A stretch of 64,000 bases of DNA. It comes from Paracoccus shanxieyensis. Its GTDB lineage: Bacteria > Pseudomonadota > Alphaproteobacteria > Rhodobacterales > Rhodobacteraceae. Location: assembly GCF_009711265.1 (NCBI RefSeq), contig NZ_WMII01000013.1, forward strand, positions 78,997-142,996, given 5' to 3'. Below the pieces are notes generated by a model. The model was not told the origin of the DNA. It made no database searches and was given only the letters and a program-made list of their open reading frames with translations. Positions 16,328-25,369 of this stretch are shown here, piece after piece. A program made the translations under genes and the position numbers. Positions within the stretch are counted from its first letter, which is position 1. The number at the start of each line of letters is the position of its first letter.

Positions 16328-18766
16328 ATGCCTGGGACAGTGAATGATGATTGCGGCCGCGTATTGCGTGGCCGGGTGTTGGCGGGCGTCCTGTCGGGAA
16401 CCGCGATATGCGCGGCCGCGCTGCCGGTCGCGCTGATGCCGGGCGCGCTGTGGGCGCAGTCGGCGACTGCGACTGACTTCGACATTCCCGCCCAGCCGCT
16501 GAACCGCGCATTGCGGATGCTGGCGGCGCAATCGGGCGTGCAGATCGCGTATCGCACGGCATCTGCCTCGGGCGCGATGGCACCGGCGGTGCGCGGGCGG
16601 ATGACGACCGAACAGGCGCTGGCCCGTATTCTGGCGGGTTCGGGGCTGGGCTATGCCTTTACCGGCGCCAATACGGTCGCGATTTCTGCGCCGGCACAGC
16701 CCGGAAATGACAGCGGTGCCGCTGCGGGGGCGATCGTGCTGAACCCGATCAGCCTGTCCAGCGCCGCGCCCGGCACGACCGAGGGCACGAATTCCTATAC
16801 CACCGACATCGCGACCGGATCGACCGGGCTGCCCCTGACGCTGCGTGGCACGCCGCAATCCGTGACCGTCATCACCGATCAGCGCATGCAGGATCAGGGT
16901 CTGGACACCACGCAGCAGGTGCTGGCCTATACCACCGGCGTGAACTCGGCCACCTATGAGACCGACCGCGATGTCACATGGGCGCGCGGCCAGTGGGTCT
17001 CAAGCTATATCATCGACGGCGTGCTGGTCGATGGCGGCTGGGGCTTTCACGCGGGCACGGGGATCCATTCCTCGACCGCGGCCTATGACCATGTCGAGGT
17101 CGTGCGCGGGGCCAGCGGTTTGCTGACCGGCACGGGCGATCCTGCCGCCGCCGTCCGCATCGAACGAAAGCGGGCCGACGCGCGCGAATTGACCGGCAAG
17201 GTCGAAACCCGCATCGGCAACTGGAACCGCGCGGGCGTGACGCTGGATGTGCAAAGCCCGCTGAACAGCACGGGCACGCTGCGGGGCAGGCTGGTTGCGG
17301 ATATCTTTGGCGGCGACAGCTTCAAGGACCGCTATCACGTGGACAAGCAGACCTTTTATGGCACGCTGGCCTGGGATGTGACGCCCGACACCATGCTGAC
17401 CTTCAGTCTGGAGCATCGCAACCATGATCCGATAGGGTCGGAATGGGCGGGCTTTGCATCGGTCTACAGCGACGGCTCGCTGACGGATTTCCCGCGCGGT
17501 TTCTCGGCAGCGCCATGGTGGGCCTCATGGTCGGGGCAGCAGGACATGGCGACGCTGCGTGTCGATCACGATCTGGGCGGGAACTGGACCGCGAATGCCA
17601 CCCTCAGCGCGGTTCGCCGCGAATATATCGCCGAGCACATGCGCTTTTATGGCCAGCCCGATCCCATCACGGGCGAGGGGATGACGGCCTTCGCGCAAAA
17701 GGACGACGTGTTCAACCGCCAGATTGCGCTGGATGCCTCGGTCAGCGGGCCGGTGCAGGCCTTCGGGCGCGAACATGCGCTGAATTTCGGCGTCCATGCC
17801 GGCCGGGAATGGTCGCGGTCCGATCTGTATGTGCCGCGCGGCGGTCAGCCGGCGGCGGGCAGCGTCTTTGACTGGCGGGGTGACATGGCGCGGCCCGACT
17901 GGGTGCTGGAGAACCATACCGACTGGGAACGCGGGGCGACGCAATATGCCGCCTATGGCTCGGCACGGGTGTCGCTGGCCGAGCCGCTGACGGCGGTGTT
18001 GGGGCTGCGATATACCGACTGGAAATCCGATGACCGGCATTTTCAGGAACCCACGCCCTATGTCGGTCTGGTCTATGACCTGAGCAAGGATATCTCGGTC
18101 TATGCCAGCTATACCTCGATCTTCAATCCGCAGGACGTGAAGGACCGTAACGGCGATTATCTTGATCCGGTTCAGGGCAAAAGCAAGGAGCTTGGCATCA
18201 AGGGGGCGTGGATGGACGACCGCCTGAATGCGTCGCTAAGCTGGTTCGACACCTCGCAGGACAACGTGGCCAACTATCTGGAAGGCGTGCTGACCCCGGA
18301 TGGCGAACAGGCCTATGAAGGGTTGAAGGGCGTCAGCGCCAAGGGCTTTGAGCTGGAGATCTCGGGCGAGATCGCCAGGGGGCTGAACCTGTTTCTGGGC
18401 GCATCGACGCAGAAGATCACCGATGCGGATGGTCAGGACACGCTGACCTTCCTTCCGACCCGCACCGCCAAGCTGTTCGCGACATGGAACCTGCCGGGGC
18501 AATATGAAAAATGGACCATCGGCGGCGGCGCACGCTGGCAGAACGACACCTGGAACTATGTCTATCCCGCCAGCGGCCAGATGAAGCTGCATCGGGGCGG
18601 CAATACCGTGGTCGATGCGATGGTGCGCTATGACATCAGCGACACGTGGTCGGCGCAACTGAACGTCAACAACCTGTTCGACAAGACCTATGTCCCCAAC
18701 GCCTCGGCCACCGTCGCCTATGGCGAGCCGCGCAATGCCATGCTGACGCTGGTGTCGCGCTTCTGA
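16328..18766 (+). CDS. TonB-dependent siderophore receptor with N-terminal signalling domain
   Basis: An 812-residue outer-membrane transducer. After a signal peptide ending ALWAQ comes an STN signalling domain (FDIPAQPLNRALRMLAAQSGVQIAYR...GRMTTEQALARILAGSGLGY, about 50-115). A plug follows (RGTPQSVTVITDQRMQDQGLDTTQQVLAYTTG, VEVVRGASGLLTGTGDPAA), then a 22-strand-type barrel ending in the sorting motif with terminal Phe (MLTLVSRF). The plug line AAVRIERKRA departs from the common NLVRKRP sequence. It probably imports a ferric hydroxamate-type siderophore and signals through the adjacent FecR and sigma factor. Confidence 0.93.
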   Translation: MPGTVNDDCGRVLRGRVLAGVLSGTAICAAALPVALMPGALWAQSATATDFDIPAQPLNRALRMLAAQSGVQIAYRTASASGAMAPAVRGRMTTEQALARILAGSGLGYAFTGANTVAISAPAQPGNDSGAAAGAIVLNPISLSSAAPGTTEGTNSYTTDIATGSTGLPLTLRGTPQSVTVITDQRMQDQGLDTTQQVLAYTTGVNSATYETDRDVTWARGQWVSSYIIDGVLVDGGWGFHAGTGIHSSTAAYDHVEVVRGASGLLTGTGDPAAAVRIERKRADARELTGKVETRIGNWNRAGVTLDVQSPLNSTGTLRGRLVADIFGGDSFKDRYHVDKQTFYGTLAWDVTPDTMLTFSLEHRNHDPIGSEWAGFASVYSDGSLTDFPRGFSAAPWWASWSGQQDMATLRVDHDLGGNWTANATLSAVRREYIAEHMRFYGQPDPITGEGMTAFAQKDDVFNRQIALDASVSGPVQAFGREHALNFGVHAGREWSRSDLYVPRGGQPAAGSVFDWRGDMARPDWVLENHTDWERGATQYAAYGSARVSLAEPLTAVLGLRYTDWKSDDRHFQEPTPYVGLVYDLSKDISVYASYTSIFNPQDVKDRNGDYLDPVQGKSKELGIKGAWMDDRLNASLSWFDTSQDNVANYLEGVLTPDGEQAYEGLKGVSAKGFELEISGEIARGLNLFLGASTQKITDADGQDTLTFLPTRTAKLFATWNLPGQYEKWTIGGGARWQNDTWNYVYPASGQMKLHRGGNTVVDAMVRYDISDTWSAQLNVNNLFDKTYVPNASATVAYGEPRNAMLTLVSRF

Positions 18767-18774
18767 CGCTTTGT

Positions 18775-18800
18775 GGCCCCCCCGTCGCGGGGGGCCTTTT
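18775..18800 (+). terminator. Hairpin after the TonB receptor
   Basis: GGCCCCCC / GGGGGGCC stem (with one extra C in the loop side) around GTCGC, followed by TTTT. It sits between the receptor and the downstream propeller gene, so it may lower expression of the latter. Confidence 0.75.
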
Positions 18801-18818
18801 CCAATCCGAGGACTGTTC

Positions 18819-19955
18819 ATGCCCAAAAGAACCTCCCGCGTCCTGCTGGCCGCGATGCTCTTTGCCCTGCCTGCATCCGCGCAGGACAAGCCAATGCTGG
18901 AGCCCGCCGATTACGCCGCGGCGGCCGTCCGCAACAGCGCCATTCCCGGCGGATACGAGGTGCGCGCCGTGCCGGAACTGGGCGTGGTCTTTGCCGCCTC
19001 GGTGCCCGATTTCAAGGATGGCGCGCCGGGCGATGTCTATATGCTGCGGCAGGACGATCTGTCGGTGATCCGCCGCATCCAGCTGCAGCGCCGCCCCTTT
19101 GCGCTGGCCATGGATCACCGGCGCGGCTGGCTTTATGCCGGAAACACCAAGGATGGCTCGCTGACCGTGATCGACGCGAAAAGCGGTCTGGTCTTGCGCA
19201 GGATCCAGCTTGGCCAGCCCGGCAAGGATGGCAAGATGGAACATACCCGCATGATCGAGGTCGATGAGGCCACGGGGCATGTTTTCGTCACCGGCCCGAC
19301 CGACGAAGGCATCGTCTGGATCGTCGACGGCGTTGCAGGCAAGCTTTTGCACCGCATCGACCATGTGGGCATCTGGGCCGCCGGGCTGGCCTATGACGGG
19401 GCGGGCAAGCTTTATATCGGCGCGGGCGGCGCGCATGAGATCATCGTGCTGGATGCCGCGACAGGCAAGACGCTGACGCGGTTTTCCACCGGCGACACGC
19501 CCGAAGGCGCGGGCAATGACTCCGCGCATTTCTTCGTCAACCTGTCGCTGGACGTTCAGCGCAACCGCCTGTTTGCCGTCGACAGCCACAGTGGCCAGCT
19601 TTACGTTCTTGATGCCACAAGCGGCACGGAACTGGCCCGCCTGCCCATCGGCAAGGGCGCTTTGGACGTCGAATTCAACGCGACGCTGAACAAGGCCTAT
19701 GTGACCTATTACGGCATCGACCAGCAGAACCCGGTCGGCTGGGGCGGTCTGGTGGTGATCGACGCGGCGGAATATGTCGAAGAGCGGCGGCTGAACATAC
19801 CGACCTTTCCTAGTAACCTGTCGCTGGACGAAACCGCAGGGGCGCTGTTCATGTCGGTCAGCGAACCGTCCCGGCCCGAACATCCCGACTATCGCCCGGA
19901 TGCCATGGGCGCGGTGCTGCGGCTGGATCTGGGGGCGCTGGACGCCTTGCCCTAG
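18819..19955 (+). CDS. Secreted YncE-like beta-propeller protein
   Basis: A 378-residue periplasmic protein with signal peptide MPKRTSRVLLAAMLFALPASAQ. The mature part contains repeated blades with the YncE/YVTN-type spacing, for example GWLYAGNTKDGSLTVIDAKSG, GHVFVTGPTDEGIVWIVDGVAGKLL, GKLYIGAGGAHEIIVLDAATGKTLTRF and NRLFAVDSHSGQLYVLDATSGTELARL. YncE-family propellers are often iron-responsive and found beside TonB receptors; their exact job is unclear. ATG at 18819 begins the signal peptide. It probably reads through the preceding hairpin from the receptor promoter. Confidence 0.87.
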   Translation: MPKRTSRVLLAAMLFALPASAQDKPMLEPADYAAAAVRNSAIPGGYEVRAVPELGVVFAASVPDFKDGAPGDVYMLRQDDLSVIRRIQLQRRPFALAMDHRRGWLYAGNTKDGSLTVIDAKSGLVLRRIQLGQPGKDGKMEHTRMIEVDEATGHVFVTGPTDEGIVWIVDGVAGKLLHRIDHVGIWAAGLAYDGAGKLYIGAGGAHEIIVLDAATGKTLTRFSTGDTPEGAGNDSAHFFVNLSLDVQRNRLFAVDSHSGQLYVLDATSGTELARLPIGKGALDVEFNATLNKAYVTYYGIDQQNPVGWGGLVVIDAAEYVEERRLNIPTFPSNLSLDETAGALFMSVSEPSRPEHPDYRPDAMGAVLRLDLGALDALP

Positions 19956-19996
19956 GCATCAGCGCTGGGGCATCCCGTTGCATGCCTGCGATGAAA

Positions 19997-20039
19997 GCCC
20001 CGCCGCGTGCCGCGTGCCGCTGATGCGGCAGGGCGGGGC
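19997..20039. terminator. Nested bidirectional terminator hairpin
   Basis: Outer stem GCCCCGCC / GGCGGGGC encloses an inner stem TGCCGC / GCGGCA. Located between the convergent propeller and DHDPS-family genes. Without long T runs on either side. Confidence 0.55.
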
Positions 20040-20072
20040 GTCACCTTTCCCAGCGACCAGACGCCGCCCGCA

Positions 20073-20981
20073 TCAGGCGGCGGTCTGCGCGGCAATGATC
20101 GTTTCCAGCTGCGCGCGCTCGGTCGTCGACAGTTTCGGCACGCCGGGCAGGCGCACCGCGCCCATTTCGGTGCCAAGGATTGCCAGCGCCTCTTTGACGA
20201 CGGTGACGTTCGAGCCGTTGCGGTAATGGGTGCGCAATGCCTCGAACCCGGCAAAGCGGTTGATCAGGCGGCGCGCGGCGGGATAGTCGCCTTGGACAAG
20301 CGCCGCGTGGACGGCCAGCGAGACTTCGGGAAAGACATTCACGAAGCCCGAGGTGAAGCCCTGCGCGCCGATGGCGTAAAAGGCCGGGGCCCATGCTTCC
20401 GCCAGCCCGCAGACCCAGATCGTGTCCAGATCCTCGGTCGAGCGGATCACGTCGGCCAGCAGCATCAGGTTGCTTGAGGCGTATTTGACCCCGGCAATGT
20501 TTTCATGCGCCCCAAGGCGGCGGAAATCATCGACCGCGAATGTATCGGTCCGGACATAGGCGATGACCGGAACGGTCGACGCATCGGCCAGGGCCAGAAA
20601 GTAATCGACCTGCGCGGCGGGGCTGGCAAAGGGGTCCATCGGATGATGGCTCATGATCGCGCCGCATCCGACGGCGATGGCATCACGGGCAAGGGCCTTG
20701 GCCTCGACCAGCGAACGCCCGACGGCCGCGCTGATCAGCGTCCGGCCTGCGGCGGCCTCGGCGGTGATGGCGTGCACGCGGCGGATTTCGTCCATCGACA
20801 GCGAAAAGAATTCGCCGGTATTGCCGGCGGCCATCAGGTTATGGATCCCGGCCCCCGCCAGCCGCTGGATCAGCGGGATCAGAAGCGCAGGCGCGATCTG
20901 CCCATCGGGGCCGTAAGGGGTGACCGGAACGCCCGAGATGCCCTTCAATGCCTGGCGGATCGTCTGGATGCTGTCAGTCAC
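20073..20981 (-). CDS. DHDPS-family lyase/aldolase (keto-deoxy sugar acid type)
   Basis: A 302-residue class I aldolase-fold enzyme of the dihydrodipicolinate synthase / N-acetylneuraminate lyase superfamily. The carboxylate-binding loop is AAGNTGEFFSL (GNTGE at 53-57, in place of the GTTGE of DapA). The catalytic Tyr is 142 in VIAYVRTD, and the Schiff-base Lys is 166 in GVKYASSN. GNTGEF is common in 5-keto-4-deoxyglucarate dehydratase/decarboxylase and keto-deoxy acid aldolases. It lies 3 nt after a GntR regulator and across from an ABC transporter and enolase-superfamily dehydratase, which points to cleavage or dehydration of a 2-keto-3-deoxy sugar acid. Not the housekeeping dapA. Confidence 0.85.
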   Translation of the reverse strand: MTDSIQTIRQALKGISGVPVTPYGPDGQIAPALLIPLIQRLAGAGIHNLMAAGNTGEFFSLSMDEIRRVHAITAEAAAGRTLISAAVGRSLVEAKALARDAIAVGCGAIMSHHPMDPFASPAAQVDYFLALADASTVPVIAYVRTDTFAVDDFRRLGAHENIAGVKYASSNLMLLADVIRSTEDLDTIWVCGLAEAWAPAFYAIGAQGFTSGFVNVFPEVSLAVHAALVQGDYPAARRLINRFAGFEALRTHYRNGSNVTVVKEALAILGTEMGAVRLPGVPKLSTTERAQLETIIAAQTAA

Positions 20982-20984
20982 GGG

Positions 20985-21665
20985 TCAGTCCTTATCTTTG
21001 GAGAATACGAGGTTGAGATAGCTTTCGCCTGCGCGCAGGACATGCGCCTTCATCGCCGCTTCTGCGGCATCGGCATCCTTGGCGATGACCGCGGCGCCGA
21101 TGGCCGCATGTTCGTCGAATGCCCGCTGGCGTTCCCCAGGGTCCATATGGATCACCCGCCGCGCGCCGGTGTCATAGACATCCTGCCGGTCGTTCAGAAT
21201 GCGCAGATAATTCGCCCGTGCCGCCGACCGGATCGCCGTGTGAAAGACCTCGTTCAGGCGGATCAGCTCTTCTGCGCCGCCCTTGTCGGTGGCATCACGC
21301 ATGTGCTGGATGATCGCGTGCAGGGCGGATATGTCATCCGGCAGGATGCGCTGCGCGGCAAGCCGGGCGATGGTGGATTCGATGGCCGCCCGCGCCAAGA
21401 TCATCTCTTCGGCCCAGGCGTAATCGAAGCGCACGACGACACCGCTGCGCGGCTTGATCAGCACCAGCCCCTCGGCATCCAGCTGGCGCAGGGCCTCTTT
21501 GACGGGGGTGGTGCTGACGCCAAGCTGTTCGGCGATCTGGCGTTCATTCAGCCGCGTGCCCGGCGCATAGGTTCCCGAAAGGATCGCCTGCCGCAGCGCG
21601 CGATGCACATGTTCGCGCAGCCCGGCCGTCGCAAGCGCATCCAAAGGGGCAAGGGTGGTCATCAC
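20985..21665 (-). CDS. GntR-family regulator, FCD subfamily
   Basis: A 226-residue repressor. The winged-helix part is LREHVHRALRQAILSGTYAPGTRLNERQIAEQLGVSTTPVKEALRQLDAEGLVLIKPRSGVVV (about 16-78). The C-terminal FCD helical domain has ARAAIESTIARLAA, NEVFHTAIRSAARANYLRIL and ERQRAFDEHAAIGAAVIAKDADAAEAAMKAHVL, with the aspartate and histidines that hold a metal and the effector carboxylate. FCD effectors are usually carboxylates or sugar acids. Cotranscribed with the lyase and divergent from the ABC operon, it likely controls both through dyads in the gap. Confidence 0.92.
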   Translation of the reverse strand: MMTTLAPLDALATAGLREHVHRALRQAILSGTYAPGTRLNERQIAEQLGVSTTPVKEALRQLDAEGLVLIKPRSGVVVRFDYAWAEEMILARAAIESTIARLAAQRILPDDISALHAIIQHMRDATDKGGAEELIRLNEVFHTAIRSAARANYLRILNDRQDVYDTGARRVIHMDPGERQRAFDEHAAIGAAVIAKDADAAEAAMKAHVLRAGESYLNLVFSKDKD

Positions 21666-21694
21666 AAATTCTCCGGTTGACTGCGCAGCCGCAC

Positions 21695-21745
21695 TGTGAA
21701 ATTTGATATATCACATCCCAATTATTGTCGATTGCAAAAACGACA
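21695..21745. promoter_or_regulatory. Candidate GntR operators between the divergent units
   Basis: Two dyads lie between the regulator and transporter genes: TGTGA (21695-21699) with TCACA (21711-21715), enclosing the palindrome TGATATATCA (21704-21713), and TGTCG (21726-21730) with CGACA (21741-21745). Their place in the only divergent gap of the locus makes them the best operator candidates. Binding is inferred. Confidence 0.5.
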
Positions 21746-21774
21746 TAGGGGTCTGCCTGGAGGGAGGAGACACC

Positions 21775-23370
21775 ATGCTGAGACGTCAGTTTCTGGCGAG
21801 TGCTGCCGCATTGCCGATCGTCACGATGCTGCCCGCCGGTCTGGCCCGCGCGGCGACCCCGCGCGACCAGTTCGTGATCGCGACCAATATGACGACGATG
21901 CGGGGTGTCGATCCGCATGAGGCCAACCAGATCGAGTCGATCGAGATCCTTGCGAACCTTTATGACCGGCTGGTCTTTTTCGAGCCCGACAACCTGACCG
22001 AGCCCAAGCCGCAACTCGCGACGGCATGGAACGTGTCGGAAGACGGGCGCAGCTTCACCTTTACCATCCGCGAAGGCGTCCGTTTCCATTCCGGCAATCC
22101 GCTGACCGCCAAGGATGTGGAATGGTCGCTGCACCGCCTTGTCAAACTGGGGCTGTCGCCCGCCATCGACCTGCGCCAATGGGGCTTCAACGATGACAAC
22201 GTCGAAACGCTGATCCGCGCGACTGATGCGCGGACCGTGGTGATCGAGACGCCCGAGCTTTGGAACCAGAGCCTGATCCTTGGCTCGCTGGCCAGTTCCG
22301 GCTGTTCCATCGTCGACCGCGAACTTGCGCTCAGCAAAGAGCAGAATGGCGATATGGGGCGCAGCTTCATGCAGGCCTCGGATGCGGGATCGGGGCCGTT
22401 TTCGCTGCGCAACTTCCGGCCCAACGATGTGTTCATGGCCGATGCGTTTGCTGATTACTGGAACGGCGCGCCTGCGATGCGCCGGGTCATCATGCGGCAT
22501 ATGCCGGAATCCTCGGTGCAGCGGCTTCAGTTGCAGGCGGGCGATCTGGATGTGGCCACGCGGCTGTCCTCGACCGATCTGGCGGGATTCGAGACGGCCG
22601 GAGAAATCGACATCCAGAAAGTGCCCGGCTTCGGCTTCTATTACATCGCGCTGAACCAGAAGGACGACATCCTGTCGCGTCCGCAGGTGCGTGAGGCGTT
22701 CCGCTATCTGATCGATTATGACGGGCTCTCCAGCACGGTGATGCGCTATTTCGGAGTGATGCGTCAGACGATCATCCCGACCGGCCTGACCGGGGTCGTG
22801 GATCAGAACCCCTATCGGCTGGACATCGAAAAGGCCAAGGAATTGCTGGCCGAGGCGGGACTGGCGGACGGGTTTTCCAAGAAATGCTATCTGCCCGCCG
22901 GCACGCCCTATTTCGAATTTGCGCAATCGCTGCAGGCCAATGCGGCGCAGGCGGGCATCAGGCTGGAATTGCTGGTGGGCGATTATCTGGGCAAGTTCCG
23001 TGAACGCACCACCGACATCTATCTTGCCCGCAGCGGCGAGCGTCTGCCGGACCCGCATGCGATCCTGCAATCCTATGCCTCGAATTCCGACAACAGCGAC
23101 GGCGCGCCGCTCAGCGGGTTGCTGGCATGGCGCGCGGCATGGGACGTGCCGCAGGCGCTGCAGGAAAAGGTTTTTGCCGCCGCCCGCGAAACCGACCCGG
23201 CCAAACGCGCCGAGATCTATACCGCGCTGAACGAGGAATATCTGCACAGTTCGCCCGCGCTGGTCACCTCGTTCGAGCGGATCGACGTGAAGGCGGTCGC
23301 GGCGAATGTCAGCGGCTATGTCGGGCATCCGACATGGGTGACGCGATGGGATACCGTGACCAAGGCCTGA
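21775..23370 (+). CDS. ABC transporter substrate-binding protein, family 5 (peptide/sugar-acid type)
   Basis: A 531-residue periplasmic receptor of the DppA/OppA family (SBP_bac_5). Signal peptide MLRRQFLASAAALPIVTMLPAGLARA. The signatures are ESIEILANLYDRLVFFEPDN, PQLATAWNVSEDGRSFTFTIREGVRFHSGNPLTAKDVEWSLHRL and VREAFRYLIDYDGL. Start ATG at 21775 has GGAGGAG 5 nt upstream; the longer in-frame reading begins in the operator region. First gene of a six-gene operon ending with a dehydratase. Family 5 receptors bind peptides but also oligosaccharides and sugar acids; the neighbours favour the latter (inference). Confidence 0.92.
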   Translation: MLRRQFLASAAALPIVTMLPAGLARAATPRDQFVIATNMTTMRGVDPHEANQIESIEILANLYDRLVFFEPDNLTEPKPQLATAWNVSEDGRSFTFTIREGVRFHSGNPLTAKDVEWSLHRLVKLGLSPAIDLRQWGFNDDNVETLIRATDARTVVIETPELWNQSLILGSLASSGCSIVDRELALSKEQNGDMGRSFMQASDAGSGPFSLRNFRPNDVFMADAFADYWNGAPAMRRVIMRHMPESSVQRLQLQAGDLDVATRLSSTDLAGFETAGEIDIQKVPGFGFYYIALNQKDDILSRPQVREAFRYLIDYDGLSSTVMRYFGVMRQTIIPTGLTGVVDQNPYRLDIEKAKELLAEAGLADGFSKKCYLPAGTPYFEFAQSLQANAAQAGIRLELLVGDYLGKFRERTTDIYLARSGERLPDPHAILQSYASNSDNSDGAPLSGLLAWRAAWDVPQALQEKVFAAARETDPAKRAEIYTALNEEYLHSSPALVTSFERIDVKAVAANVSGYVGHPTWVTRWDTVTKA

Positions 23371-23391
23371 ACCTGACCGCAGGAGACCGAT

Positions 23392-24453
23392 GTGAGCGAC
23401 ATTCATCTGGCAGGCAATCGCAGGGCGCAGGCGCAAGGGCTGATCGAGGCCCTGCAGAAGATTGCCACGTCCTTCGCCGTGGTGGCCACGACGCTGTTCG
23501 GGCTGCTGGCCTTGACCTTCATCATCGGCCGGATGGTGCCTGCCGATCCTGTGCTGGCCATTCTGGGCGATACCTACGATCAGGCCGCCTATGACCGGGT
23601 CTATGCGCAGCTTGGGCTGGATCAGCCGCTTTATGTGCAGTTCTTCAGCTATGTGCAGAATGTCCTGCATCTGGATTTCGGCCAGTCGAACGTCACCAAG
23701 AACATGGTGGCCAGCGATCTGGCGCGGGTGTTTCCGGCGACGCTGGAACTGGCCATCCTTGCGATCTTCATCGGCACGGTGCTTGGCGTGCCTTTGGGCA
23801 TCGTGTCGGCGGTCAGGCGCGGCACATGGGTCGACCATCTGGGACGGGTGGTCGGGCTGCTGGGCCATTCCACGCCGATCTTCTGGCTGGGCACCATGGT
23901 CATCCTGATCTTTTACGCCGGTCTGGGCTGGATCCCGGGGGGCGGTCGGATCGACCTTTACAATGACGGGCTTGTCGAAGGCCCGACCGGCATGCTGATC
24001 CTTGACGCGGCCCTTGCCGGTGAATGGGAGGTGTTCGTTTCGGCCATCCACCACATCCTCGCGCCCGCGCTGCTGCTGGGTTATGCCGCGATGGCCTATC
24101 TCAGCCGGATGAGCCGCAGCTTCATGCTGGAGCAGCTTAATCAGGAATATATCCTGACCGCCCGCGCCAAGGGGCTGGCACAACCGGCGATCATCTGGAA
24201 ACACGCGTTCCGCAATATCCGCGTGCAGCTTCTGACGGTCGTGACGCTGGCATTCTGCGGGCTGCTGGACGGTGCCGTGCTGATCGAGACCGTGTTCGGC
24301 TGGCCGGGACTGGGACAGTATCTCACGGCGGCGCTGTTTTATGCCGACATGAATGCGGTGCTGGGCTCGGTCCTGCTGATCGGGCTGATCTCGATCCTGA
24401 TCAATCTGCTGTCCGACATCGTTTACCGCCTCGTCGATCCAAGGACCCGCTGA
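23392..24453 (+). CDS. ABC transporter permease, DppB/OppB type
   Basis: A 353-residue inner-membrane permease with six predicted helices. The N-terminal motif is TTLFGLLALTFIIGRMVPADPVLAILG. The conserved cytoplasmic EAA loop is YILTARAKGLAQPAIIWKHAFRNIRVQLLTVV, and GAVLIETVFGWPGLGQYL is the family C-terminal signature. Start is GTG, with AGGAG upstream; an ATG two bases earlier runs straight into a stop. Forms the pore with the DppC-type partner that follows after 1 nt. Confidence 0.93.
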   Translation: MSDIHLAGNRRAQAQGLIEALQKIATSFAVVATTLFGLLALTFIIGRMVPADPVLAILGDTYDQAAYDRVYAQLGLDQPLYVQFFSYVQNVLHLDFGQSNVTKNMVASDLARVFPATLELAILAIFIGTVLGVPLGIVSAVRRGTWVDHLGRVVGLLGHSTPIFWLGTMVILIFYAGLGWIPGGGRIDLYNDGLVEGPTGMLILDAALAGEWEVFVSAIHHILAPALLLGYAAMAYLSRMSRSFMLEQLNQEYILTARAKGLAQPAIIWKHAFRNIRVQLLTVVTLAFCGLLDGAVLIETVFGWPGLGQYLTAALFYADMNAVLGSVLLIGLISILINLLSDIVYRLVDPRTR

Positions 24454-24454
24454 C

Positions 24455-25369
24455 ATGACAGTTGCCCTCAGAACCCCCGGTCTGCGCGCATGGCTGCTGA
24501 GCGAGGACTTCACCTCGTCGCGCCACGCCAAGGCGCATCAGGCCTACGTCGCGTGGCTGAATTTCAGCGCCAATCCTCTGGCCTTCGGCGGGCTTGCGGT
24601 CGTCATCCTGCTGACGCTGATCGCGGCGCTGGCGCCTTGGGTCGCGATGTATGATCCCTTTGCGCAGGACTTCGCGCGCGCGCTTCAGCCCCCGTCCGCC
24701 GCCCATTGGTTCGGCACGGATGAACTGGGCCGCGATGTCTATTCCCGGCTGGTCTGGGGCGCGCGCACCACGCTGTATATCGCCATCCTTGTCACCGTCA
24801 TCGTCGGGCCGATCGGCTTTGTCATCGGGGCGGCGGCGGGATATCTGGGCGGCTGGGTCGATACGGTCCTGATGCGGATCACGGATATCTTTCTGGCCTT
24901 TCCCAGCCTTGTTCTGGCGCTGGCCTTTTCGGCGGCGCTGGGGCCGGGGATCGAAAATGCGGTCATCGCCATCGCGCTGACGATCTGGCCCCCCGTGGCC
25001 CGGCTGGTCCGGGCCGAGACGCTGACCTTCCGGTATTCCGATTTCGTCGTCGCCGCCGAATTGCAGGGCGCGGGCGTCACGCGCATCCTGCTGCGCTATA
25101 TCGTGCCGCTTTGTGCGCCTTCGGTCATCATCCGGCTGACGCTGAACATGGCCTCGATCATCCTGACGGCAGCCGGGCTTGGCTTTCTGGGCCTTGGTGC
25201 GCAGCCGCCGATGCCGGAATGGGGCGCGATGGCGGCGCAGGGGCGGCAGTATCTGCTGGACGCGTGGTGGCTGACCGCCGTGCCGGGCATCGCCATTCTG
25301 GTCGTCAGCCTTGCCTTCAACCTGCTCGGAGACGGGCTGCGCGATATTCTGGACCCGAAACATGCCTGA
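24455..25369 (+). CDS. ABC transporter permease, DppC/OppC type
   Basis: A 304-residue permease with the N-terminal segment before the first helix and the DppC landmarks HWFGTDELGRDVYSRLVWGARTTLYIAI, ITDIFLAFPSLVLALAFSAALGPG, the EAA loop FVVAAELQGAGVTRILLRYIVPLCAPSVII and GLGFLGLGAQPPMPEWGAMAAQGR. The last 8 nt overlap the following ATPase gene, so translation is coupled. Confidence 0.93.
   Translation: MTVALRTPGLRAWLLSEDFTSSRHAKAHQAYVAWLNFSANPLAFGGLAVVILLTLIAALAPWVAMYDPFAQDFARALQPPSAAHWFGTDELGRDVYSRLVWGARTTLYIAILVTVIVGPIGFVIGAAAGYLGGWVDTVLMRITDIFLAFPSLVLALAFSAALGPGIENAVIAIALTIWPPVARLVRAETLTFRYSDFVVAAELQGAGVTRILLRYIVPLCAPSVIIRLTLNMASIILTAAGLGFLGLGAQPPMPEWGAMAAQGRQYLLDAWWLTAVPGIAILVVSLAFNLLGDGLRDILDPKHA

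Noticed and set aside
21695..21715. CRP site TGTGA...TCACA
   Set aside because: The spacer is 11 bp where CRP needs 6; kept only as a possible GntR operator.
21544..24531. A 995-codon minus-strand frame opposite the ABC transporter genes
   Set aside because: Antisense shadow of high-GC coding DNA; the translated sequence is Arg/His/Gln-rich with no domain, and the plus strand has well-supported genes.
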